From positions 1 to 64,000 of the IMG/VR virus record IMGVR_UViG_3300042502_002027: a stretch of DNA of 64,000 nucleotides, one strand, 5' to 3'. The position numbers and the translations under genes were made by a program. Below, one piece after another: positions 57,634 through 64,000 of the stretch (positions are counted from its first letter, which is position 1; the number at the start of each line of letters is the position of its first letter). The DNA is from a virus. The notes beneath the pieces are model-generated. The model was given only the letters and a program-made list of their open reading frames with translations. It did not search any database and was not told where the DNA came from.

Positions 57634-58112
57634 TAGAACACATTCAGAAAGTCTATGGATTTGAAGTTGTTCCTTGTTCAATACCAAGGGACAACTTTCA
57701 ATATTTTAAAAGAGGTATTTATATACTTATTCATAATAAAATAAGTAAGAAATTATTTTACTTTTTAAGAGATAAAGTTTCACCTATAAAGTTTTTAGAT
57801 GAAAGACCTAAAGGTGAAATTTGGTTTCGCAAAAGAAATTCAGAAGGTAAAGTATCAATTGAAGTTGAGATAAAGCCTTTACCAACTTATCAGTTTATTT
57901 TTTCTAATGATTCATCTGGATTATTTCATCCAATAAATAAAGAAGGTGAAAACTATGAAGTTAAAATATATGAACAACTAAGTGATGTTGAGAATATAGA
58001 ATTTCCACTTAATCACATCAATGGTAAAGAACAAGTAGATTATTACTTCTCAAAAGTAGATGAATTAAAACAAATACTAAGAGATTATAAGTTAAAAAAT
58101 ATTCTAAACTAA
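57612..58112 (+). CDS. Unknown protein in the Acb1 operon
   Basis: A 166-residue protein starting MYKIQPVIEHIQKVYGFEVV, with a basic N-terminal half (FRKRNSEGKVSIEVEIKPLP) and charged C-terminus. It begins inside the end of the Acb1-like gene and shares one base with the next gene. Possibly a further early host-interaction protein, inferred from operon context. No family recognised. Confidence 0.45.
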   Translation: MYKIQPVIEHIQKVYGFEVVPCSIPRDNFQYFKRGIYILIHNKISKKLFYFLRDKVSPIKFLDERPKGEIWFRKRNSEGKVSIEVEIKPLPTYQFIFSNDSSGLFHPINKEGENYEVKIYEQLSDVENIEFPLNHINGKEQVDYYFSKVDELKQILRDYKLKNILN

Positions 58113-58462
58113 TGGATGATTTTTTTGATAGTTTTAAGGGTAAGCCTAAATATGACCATAAAGTCAAAGTAGTTCACTTTAAAAAAGAACACTTTGATAT
58201 TTATATTGGTCGTTTACCAAATGGTAAGTATAATAAGTGGGCTTATCCTAAAGAACTGCGTGAAAGTTTTCCAGAAGGAACTCCAAGAAAAACAATCGTG
58301 GATGCCTATGAAGAGTATCTTCTCTCCAATAAAGAATTGATGAATGATTTACATGAACTAAAAGATAAAGTTCTTGGTTGTTGGTGTAAAAATGAAGGCG
58401 GTGGTGGTAAATCTTGTCATGGTGATATTTTAGTTAAATGGGTAAAAAGGAATTGTAATTAA
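58112..58462 (+). CDS. DUF4326 protein
   Basis: A 116-residue protein with KVVHFKKEHFDIYIGRLPNG at the start and LGCWCKNEGGGGKSCHGDIL at the end, the DUF4326 signature with a C-x-C...C-H-G-D cluster that may bind metal. Function unknown; common in phages. Third gene of the Acb1-like unit. Confidence 0.75.
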   Translation: MDDFFDSFKGKPKYDHKVKVVHFKKEHFDIYIGRLPNGKYNKWAYPKELRESFPEGTPRKTIVDAYEEYLLSNKELMNDLHELKDKVLGCWCKNEGGGGKSCHGDILVKWVKRNCN

Positions 58463-58464
58463 AT

Positions 58465-58980
58465 TTATTTAGTCTTACTTGAAATCCAAGCACTGGCTAG
58501 TATAGAAATAGTTAAGGCCATTGCGCCAGTAAAAACTCCCCAGAAATTATTATTTATAACACCACTAACAATCATAAATATTGACAAAATTGGACCTCCA
58601 AGTCCAAAAATATATGAAAAGAATTTCAATAATTTCTCTTTAATATAGTCACCAAGACCTTCTTGAACCGCCTCAAGTTCTTTATCTTTATTTCTCATTA
58701 TTATTTCTCTATCTAACCACTCTTTTACTAATACTGGATTTGTTAAATCTTCTAAAGTACATCCAAACTTTTCAGTTAATTTTTCTAACTCTTCAGAGAC
58801 TTTTAATTTATCCAAACTATTCATTTTATTTATTATGTCAGTAGTCTCATGCTTAATTTTCACATCTTCTTCTTTGTTTAAGTGTAAATCCTCAACATTA
58901 TATTGATATAAATCTTTATCATGAAAATGTAGATGAGTAGTGTTCTCATTAAATTGTTTAAAGGTCTTTATTGATTTCAT
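58465..58980 (-). CDS. Tagged membrane-associated protein
   Basis: A 171-residue protein starting MKSIKTFKQFNENTTH, a clear copy of the shared tag. A hydrophilic middle is followed by QEGLGDYIKEKLLKFF, an amphipathic helix, and two membrane segments (YIFGLGGPILSIFMIVSGVI and a GAMALTISILASAW helix). With the 620-residue gene just upstream (16 bases) it looks like an internal head protein pair that inserts in the host membrane during ejection. This role is inferred. Confidence 0.55.
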   Translation of the reverse strand: MKSIKTFKQFNENTTHLHFHDKDLYQYNVEDLHLNKEEDVKIKHETTDIINKMNSLDKLKVSEELEKLTEKFGCTLEDLTNPVLVKEWLDREIIMRNKDKELEAVQEGLGDYIKEKLLKFFSYIFGLGGPILSIFMIVSGVINNNFWGVFTGAMALTISILASAWISSKTK

Positions 58981-58995
58981 TCTAAATTTAATATT

Positions 58996-60858
58996 TTAAT
59001 GTGCGTGAACAAAACTATAGAATCCTTTACATACATTCGGTAATAAAGGAGCTTTACTTGCTAAATTTTTACCCCAAGAAGTCTCTGTAAAGATATATCC
59101 AAGAGTTGCTAAAATTAAAAGTATCAGTGATATTGTCTCAAATGCTGCGTGTAATCCAGGTATAGCATGTGTGAAAAGAGATACTAAGAAGGCTAAAAGG
59201 AGACTACCGGCTCCAATCGCTAATCCTTTCCAATTAATTCCCTTTCCTTCTCCACCTTCTGATTCGTTAACTTTTTTGAAATCTTCAAATTTACTCACTC
59301 TGGATTCCTTGGCTATGGGAATGCCAACTTCTGCCAAAACTTCTTTAGATTTTTCCACTGCTCCACCTAGCCCAATCATTTCACCAGATTCCTCAATCCA
59401 TTTTCCTGGTAAATGTGTCGTTAAGGCAAATGATTCAGCAGCAACTCCTGCTATAAAGCCAATTAATGTACCAATCATTGTAAATTTAGCAGCGTATGAA
59501 ACAAGATTTTTCGCACCTTCATATAAAACCCCTAATTTACCTGATAACCACGCTGGTAAAGCGGCCATTCCTTTTGCCACAACCTCTCCGAGAATTTCCA
59601 TAAGTTTTCCAAAAGGTGATAAAACCCATAATACTAAATTTTTAACCCAGCCTTTAATTCCTCTCGATTCGGTTTTTTTACCTTCTTTTTCAACTTGTTC
59701 TTCTGTATTGTCAGCCTCAAATATCTTCTCAATTTTAGTTTCGTGAAGTTTAATGAGTTCAATTGTATCAAAATTTCTATTCATTGACATATACCCTTTA
59801 AGAGAGTCCCAAATAAAACTATCATTGACAACTTCTTTTTTATCTTCTTTTTCAGGAGTAGATTCTTTACCTTCTTCAGAATTTCCTTCTTCTCCTGTCG
59901 ATAAAATTTTATTAGCCGAAGAACTTGCTACTTCCTCAAATGACCCACCAACCGATCCACTTATTTCACCTCTGAAATATTTCACCATATCTTTGACATC
60001 CGCACCAACTGTCTTCACTTCTTCGCCTAATTTAGTGGCATCTACTTTTTCCCCTAATTTTGTCATTTTCTGAAGTTTAGGCTTCAACCCTGGTAATACT
60101 TTTACAGCATGTGTTTTTATGAAACCCCAAACTTTCATCAATACTTCTTTAATCTTAGCCCAAATCTCTTTAACTATATTAGCAATTTTTTGTGCAAAAT
60201 CCTTTAATGAGGCATAAACTCCGTCAAATATAGATTTGGATGTTTTCATAAAATCATCAATTGAATTGAGAACCTTTTTTGCGGTTGTTTCAATAGCAGC
60301 TACTACTTCTGGACCAAATAGTTTTGTTGCTACATTTTTAAGAGCCTCAAGTCCAGGTTTGAAAATATCTTCAACAATAGAGTCCCAAACAACTTTAGCA
60401 CTTGAAGAAAGAAAGTTCCAAATCTTAGATAGACCTTTTTTAACAACTTCAGTTCCTGCATTTACCTTATCTTTAATCCAATCTACTAAACCTTCACTCA
60501 TTATAATTGACTCTAAGTTTTCCTCAATTAATTTTATATCAGCTTCTGGAATGTTTTTACTTTCTAAATAAGTTCTTGTTTCTTTTGCAATATCTTTTAT
60601 TCCGTCTTGATAAAACTTAGCACACACCATGTTCTTAGTATCCTGAAGTAATTCCTTATCTTCTAGAATAAGACCATAACTTTCATTGATTCTTATGTTA
60701 TTTTTAAGATGAATTGTTACAACATCATGTTTTTTACCTTCATAGCAGATTGATTCAAATTCTCTTATCTTCATATCATTAATGAAACTAATCTTTTGGG
60801 CTCTTTTAGTAGCCATTTGCTTTAAGTAAAAATCATTGTATCGATTAAGTCTTGCCAT
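58996..60858 (-). CDS. Large putative ejection protein with membrane helices
   Basis: A 620-residue protein. The start MARLNRYNDFYLKQM is a loose tag. Candidate prohead-protease triplets occur (INE at RINESYG, IFE at KIFEADN, MSE at IMSEGLVDW). Residues about 125-260 are long amphipathic Trp/Lys helices (GLVDWIKDKV, WNFLSSSAKVVWDSIVED). A Glu-rich linker follows. Membrane segments occur near 445-470 (MIGTLIGFIAGVAAESFA) and 560-605. An internal tag-like SKFEDFKKVNESEGG lies near 525. These features fit a packaged, cleaved, membrane-inserting protein. No family recognised. Confidence 0.55.
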   Translation of the reverse strand: MARLNRYNDFYLKQMATKRAQKISFINDMKIREFESICYEGKKHDVVTIHLKNNIRINESYGLILEDKELLQDTKNMVCAKFYQDGIKDIAKETRTYLESKNIPEADIKLIEENLESIIMSEGLVDWIKDKVNAGTEVVKKGLSKIWNFLSSSAKVVWDSIVEDIFKPGLEALKNVATKLFGPEVVAAIETTAKKVLNSIDDFMKTSKSIFDGVYASLKDFAQKIANIVKEIWAKIKEVLMKVWGFIKTHAVKVLPGLKPKLQKMTKLGEKVDATKLGEEVKTVGADVKDMVKYFRGEISGSVGGSFEEVASSSANKILSTGEEGNSEEGKESTPEKEDKKEVVNDSFIWDSLKGYMSMNRNFDTIELIKLHETKIEKIFEADNTEEQVEKEGKKTESRGIKGWVKNLVLWVLSPFGKLMEILGEVVAKGMAALPAWLSGKLGVLYEGAKNLVSYAAKFTMIGTLIGFIAGVAAESFALTTHLPGKWIEESGEMIGLGGAVEKSKEVLAEVGIPIAKESRVSKFEDFKKVNESEGGEGKGINWKGLAIGAGSLLLAFLVSLFTHAIPGLHAAFETISLILLILATLGYIFTETSWGKNLASKAPLLPNVCKGFYSFVHAH

Positions 60859-60882
60859 ATTATATTTTAATTTTTTACAGGA

Positions 60883-60892
60883 TATATATTAA
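60883..60892 (-). promoter_or_regulatory. Putative late promoter of the ejection protein genes
   Basis: Minus-strand TTAATATATA about 25 bases before the ATG at 60858. Confidence 0.45.
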
Positions 60893-60942
60893 AATATAAA
60901 CCTTTTTTTTTCAATTTATATAACCTTAATAAAATTATATCT

Positions 60943-61728
60943 ATGCCAGAGTTAGCAGAATTGAAAATAATGTCTGATTATATTAATCAGAATGTCAAAG
61001 ACAAAACATTTACAAAACTATATCACGTTGAAAAAGGAAATATTCCTGTTGATTCAAATCTAATTGAAAAATTCAAACTTGAAGCTGACTCTAATGGTAA
61101 AGAGTTAGTATTAAAGTTATATAATGATAATGTTGATATTAGTATCTCAGTTTTTATGGGTATGTCTGGTAATTGGCTTTTTACACCAACAGAAACTTGG
61201 TCTGATAGAAAGTTCACTAGAATGAGATTAGATACTACTGATGGTAGTTCACTACTTCTTTATGGTCTTTATATGGGTCCTAAATATAGAGTTGGTGGCT
61301 TTACTGGTGTTAAAAGAGGTCTTGACCCAACTAAAGAATTTGATAGTTTCAAGAATGTAGTTATATCTAATTTAGATAAAAAGGTTTTTGACAAACCTAT
61401 TTGTGAGGCTTTATTAGACCAAAAATATTTCAATGGTATTGGTAACTATTTAAGAAGCACAATTCTTTATTACTTAGATGTTAATCCTTTTGAAACGGCT
61501 AGAACTATTATCAAATCACATCCACAAGTTTTAGATATGTGTAAGGATATTCCTATGAAGGCATATGAACTAAATGGTGGTCAGTTACAAGATTGGAAGA
61601 ATCCATTTGATACAGACTTTGAAGAATTCAAAAAATGGGTATTCTATCAAAAAGGAATTTCTTGTAAAGATAATACCGGAAGAACCTTCTGGTTCAATGA
61701 AAAGTGGAAAGATAGTTGTCCATACTAA
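60943..61728 (+). CDS. Fpg/Nei-family DNA glycosylase, zincless
   Basis: A 261-residue base-excision repair enzyme. The N-terminal Pro2-Glu3 in MPELAELKIM are the catalytic residues. The helix-two-turn-helix domain is visible in CEALLDQKYFNGIGNYLRST near residue 145. The end, YQKGISCKDNTGRTFWFN, has the beta-hairpin finger but lacks the four Cys of the zinc finger, like eukaryotic NEIL1. It would remove oxidised bases and cut the strand. Intact and full length. Confidence 0.85.
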   Translation: MPELAELKIMSDYINQNVKDKTFTKLYHVEKGNIPVDSNLIEKFKLEADSNGKELVLKLYNDNVDISISVFMGMSGNWLFTPTETWSDRKFTRMRLDTTDGSSLLLYGLYMGPKYRVGGFTGVKRGLDPTKEFDSFKNVVISNLDKKVFDKPICEALLDQKYFNGIGNYLRSTILYYLDVNPFETARTIIKSHPQVLDMCKDIPMKAYELNGGQLQDWKNPFDTDFEEFKKWVFYQKGISCKDNTGRTFWFNEKWKDSCPY

Positions 61729-61759
61729 AACATATTTCTATTATTTAATATAATAATTG

Positions 61760-62236
61760 ATGTTTGATAAAAATTTCAATATTATACATGGTGATAGAAT
61801 TTCTGGTAGAACAGAGTTTCTATTTAATATTTCTAATAGTTTTAATAAAGTAGGATTAAAACTATTTTTCTTATCATGTACAGGTGATATTGAGACTAAA
61901 GATAGATTTAATGATATCTTTGATGATTATAGAATTATAAACACATTTGATGAAGTCAATAATTATAAAGTAATAGAAGTTGTAAAAGAACTATCTGAAA
62001 AAAGAAAGTATAATTTTCTAATTATAGATGATATTGATTACTTGCCAAAATCTTGTGTTGATTTATTATCAGAAATAGATACTTCTAAAATTGTAACTTG
62101 TTTAAGTGACAATTATAAAAAACTACCAGAAGAATCTAATTTTTATAATATAAGTGATGTTAGTGATTTATCTAATATTGATGAAATTGTTAAAAAAATA
62201 ATTAGAGACCAAAAAATAAATTCAGTATTAAAATGA
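61760..62236 (+). CDS. P-loop-like protein with Arg in place of Lys
   Basis: A 158-residue protein from the ATG at 61760. IIHGDRISGRTEFLFNIS near residue 8 is a P-loop-like G-x4-G-R-T, with Arg where Lys is expected. YNFLIIDDIDYLP near 90 is a good Walker B. The size suggests a minimal RecA/AAA-like ATPase domain. Its stop overlaps the thymidylate synthase start by four bases (ATGA). Function unknown. Confidence 0.45.
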   Translation: MFDKNFNIIHGDRISGRTEFLFNISNSFNKVGLKLFFLSCTGDIETKDRFNDIFDDYRIINTFDEVNNYKVIEVVKELSEKRKYNFLIIDDIDYLPKSCVDLLSEIDTSKIVTCLSDNYKKLPEESNFYNISDVSDLSNIDEIVKKIIRDQKINSVLK

Positions 62237-63072
62237 TTAAAGCAGATAAATATTACATCGATAATCTAAATCGAATTGTCTTAGAAGATGGTGACGGAAC
62301 TTGGGATGAGAATCCAAGACCAAAGTATATTGATGGTCAACCTGGTCATAGTAAATTCATAACTCAAATATTTGAAGAGTATGATTTATCAAAAGGAGAG
62401 TTTCCAATTACTACATTAAGAAACACCGCAATTAAAACAGGTATCAGAGAGATACTTTGGATTTATCAAAAACAATCTAACTCATTAGAAGTTGCTAGAG
62501 AAATGGGTATTAACTGGTGGGATGAATGGAATGTTGGTGATGGTACAATTGGTCAGCGATATGGTGCTACTGTTCAAAGATATGACTTAATGAATAAGTT
62601 ATTGAAGTCTTTGAAAGAAGATCCTTTTTCAAGAAGACATATAATGAATATGTACCAAGAGTCTGATATGGCTGAAACTAAAGGTTTACATCCTTGTGCT
62701 TATGAAACTATTTGGTCAGTTAGAAAAATTAATGATACTTACTATTTAGATATGACTTTGAATCAAAGAAGTAACGACTATATTATGGCTGGATATATAA
62801 ATAAAATTCAGTATGTGGCTTTACAAATGATGGTTGCTTCACATTTAGGTTATAAAGTGGGTAAGTTCTGTCATTTTGTTCAAAATCTTCATGTTTATGA
62901 TAGACATTTTGATGCGGCATCAGAGTTATTAAATAGAACACCACTAGAACAACAACCTAGAATTGAGTTATTATCTAATAAGTCATTTTATGATTTTACA
63001 GTAGATGATTTCAAAGTAATTGATACTGATGGTATTAAAAAAATAGAAAGTAAGCTAGAGATAGCTATATAA
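62233..63072 (+). CDS. thyA: Thymidylate synthase (ThyA type)
   Basis: A 279-residue enzyme that methylates dUMP to dTMP with methylene-tetrahydrofolate. The catalytic Cys155 is in LHPCAYETIW; RRHIMNMY gives the phosphate-binding Arg pair; QRSNDYIMAGYINKIQY carries the Ser/Asp and the Asn that select dUMP over dCMP; HVYDRHFD is the final conserved motif. The retained Asn argues against dCMP hydroxymethylase. Length is close to E. coli ThyA (264). Confidence 0.92.
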   Translation: MIKADKYYIDNLNRIVLEDGDGTWDENPRPKYIDGQPGHSKFITQIFEEYDLSKGEFPITTLRNTAIKTGIREILWIYQKQSNSLEVAREMGINWWDEWNVGDGTIGQRYGATVQRYDLMNKLLKSLKEDPFSRRHIMNMYQESDMAETKGLHPCAYETIWSVRKINDTYYLDMTLNQRSNDYIMAGYINKIQYVALQMMVASHLGYKVGKFCHFVQNLHVYDRHFDAASELLNRTPLEQQPRIELLSNKSFYDFTVDDFKVIDTDGIKKIESKLEIAI

Positions 63073-63085
63073 AATAATTATTAAT

Positions 63086-63556
63086 ATGGGAAGATATGAT
63101 AATTTAGTAGAACAAATAAAGACAATTGACACTGAAGTTGTTAAAGATTGGAATAAGAATACAGATCCAGCTATGAAAATTCTTGAAGAACAGAAGGTTT
63201 ATATTTGGATAAGACTTTATTTAAAAGAGGAATCTGATGTTGAGATTGGTGATGATATTTTTATGACATATACGCCAAGTGGTGAGAAATTAGAAACTAA
63301 ATTTATTTGTTTTGGAAAAGAGGGTATGGAAAAGGATAACGATGGATTAGTTAATTGGAATTCAGAAGAAAATAAGAAAGTTCTTTGTTTAATGGTTAAT
63401 CAAGATAAGATAAACAAAGGAACTGATATACCATTTATTAGAACATTATTTAAGACAGGAATTCACTACGAATATCAATTAGTAAGAAGAGATGAATTAT
63501 TATTCATTAATAGTAGAACTGGTGAGACTTTAGACTATTTTGACTGTGATTATTAA
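63086..63556 (+). CDS. Unknown protein after thymidylate synthase
   Basis: A 156-residue protein starting MGRYDNLVEQIKTIDTEVVK. The middle is beta-rich (IWIRLYLKEESDVEIGDDIF, then KFICFGKEG). No known motif. It lies 13 bases after thyA and is probably in the same transcript. Confidence 0.45.
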   Translation: MGRYDNLVEQIKTIDTEVVKDWNKNTDPAMKILEEQKVYIWIRLYLKEESDVEIGDDIFMTYTPSGEKLETKFICFGKEGMEKDNDGLVNWNSEENKKVLCLMVNQDKINKGTDIPFIRTLFKTGIHYEYQLVRRDELLFINSRTGETLDYFDCDY

Positions 63557-63592
63557 AAAAAATTAAAAATGTAAAAAAAATGAGTTTTTCAA

Positions 63593-63603
63593 TATAATAT
63601 ATA
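63593..63603 (+). promoter_or_regulatory. Putative late promoter
   Basis: TATAATATATA followed by CATTATAAAAATAAAC leader; ATG at 63628. Confidence 0.45.
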
Positions 63604-63627
63604 CATTATAAAAATAAACTAATAGAC

Positions 63628-64000
63628 ATGAGATATTTAAAAACTTATGAATCATTTTCAACAAACGAAGAGTTCTTAGGTGGACTTTGGAACAAAATTA
63701 GTTCAGCATTCGCTAATTGGAAAAATGAAAAATTGAAAAATGCTGGTGAAAAACTAGCTAAGGCAATTGAAGAAAAGAAAGACCAACCAGAAATGGCTAA
63801 GGCTCTTGCTGACTTAAAATCTGCTTATGCTTCTTTACCACAAGAAGATAAAGCTAAAATTGAATCACTTAAAGATGAGAAAAATATTCCTGTTCATACT
63901 GAAGCTTCTACAGAAGAAGAAATAATGGCTGAATCACTTCTTCTTGAAGAAGAAGGATTAGCTATGAAAATTATTGGTTGGTTAGGTTTATCTGCTAGTG
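63628..64000 (+). CDS. Tagged putative internal protein, 3' end missing
   Basis: 124 codons are visible. It starts MRYLKTYESFSTNEEFLGGL, one of the best tag copies, followed by an amphipathic helix GGLWNKISSAFANWKNEKL like that of the ejection-type protein at 58996, then a helical charged region and AESLLLEEEGLAMKIIGWLG, where a hydrophobic segment may begin at the window edge. The LLLEEEGLA run could be a prohead-protease site. Function unknown; a packaged, membrane-active protein is inferred. Confidence 0.5.
   Translation, partial: MRYLKTYESFSTNEEFLGGLWNKISSAFANWKNEKLKNAGEKLAKAIEEKKDQPEMAKALADLKSAYASLPQEDKAKIESLKDEKNIPVHTEASTEEEIMAESLLLEEEGLAMKIIGWLGLSAS

Noticed and set aside
59171-59746. 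191-codon open frame on the plus strand
   Set aside because: Lies antisense within the 620-residue ejection-type gene. The protein has low-complexity Ser/Pro/Thr composition typical of a shadow of Lys/Glu/Ala-rich coding sequence, and no promoter or start context.
62233-63072. dCMP hydroxymethylase instead of thymidylate synthase
   Set aside because: The Asn that selects dUMP is retained in the YIN segment, whereas T4-type dCMP hydroxymethylase has Asp there.

Overview
The window is about 30% G+C and densely coded on both strands. It looks like part of a large T4-like myovirus that infects a member of the Bacteroidota. The phage assignment rests on recognisable T4-type genes: Mre11-like gp47 (partial, left edge), tail tube gp19, sheath gp18, large terminase gp17, baseplate gp25, clamp loader gp44, sheath stabiliser gp15, late sigma gp55, head-completion nuclease gp4, portal gp20, prohead protease gp21 fused to scaffold, and major capsid gp23. 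The host assignment rests on four Bacteroidota-type promoters (TTTG, 19-20 bases, TAnnTTTG), a Bacteroidota-like ClpS, and the absence of Shine-Dalgarno sequences. All functional names are inferred from reading the protein sequences; no database search was possible.

Layout. 1-11 kb: recombination nuclease, tail tube, a gp26/chaperone-like pair, a very large sheath, and two coiled-coil proteins. 11-20 kb: small unknowns, terminase, ClpS, a HAD phosphatase, an envelope coiled-coil pair and a Q/A/P-rich protein. 19-37 kb: an isochorismatase-like enzyme, an acetyltransferase, gp25, gp44, gp15, gp55, a complete type II glutamine synthetase, gp4, portal, an RNase R-like exoribonuclease, protease-scaffold and capsid. 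37-46 kb: an NFACT-R protein, a metallopeptidase, a tmRNA gene, NADAR, a Dam-like methylase, DUF1653, a possible ligase-fold protein, a capsid-like fragment and a family-A polymerase-like protein. 46-54 kb: a second capsid-like protein and a glycosyltransferase cluster with a 1211-residue multi-domain enzyme. 54-64 kb: a RimB-like aspartic protease, a second metallopeptidase, an Acb1-like 2H phosphoesterase, DUF4326, two putative internal/ejection proteins, a NEIL-like glycosylase, thymidylate synthase and a partial tagged protein at the right edge.

Two themes go beyond the standard T4 gene set. First, the phage carries a translation and proteolysis quality-control set: a tmRNA with an unusual T arm, 3' end and tag, plus RNase R, an NFACT-R domain, ClpS and a RimB-like protease. 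Second, at least nine otherwise unrelated proteins begin with a short shared peptide of the form M-[KR]-x-[ILF]-[KR]-x-[FY]-[EKR]. It resembles the capsid-targeting peptide of T4 internal proteins. Several tagged proteins have enzyme domains, so the phage may package enzymes in its head and inject them. The scaffold carries about eleven 14-residue repeats, each with an (I/L)-A-E triplet like the T4 prohead-protease cleavage site.

Transcription appears to use two promoter classes: host-type promoters before a few genes, including the tmRNA and the Acb1-like gene, and a TTTAATATATA box upstream of most structural genes, probably read by the gp55-like sigma factor. Hairpin terminators with T runs separate most units.
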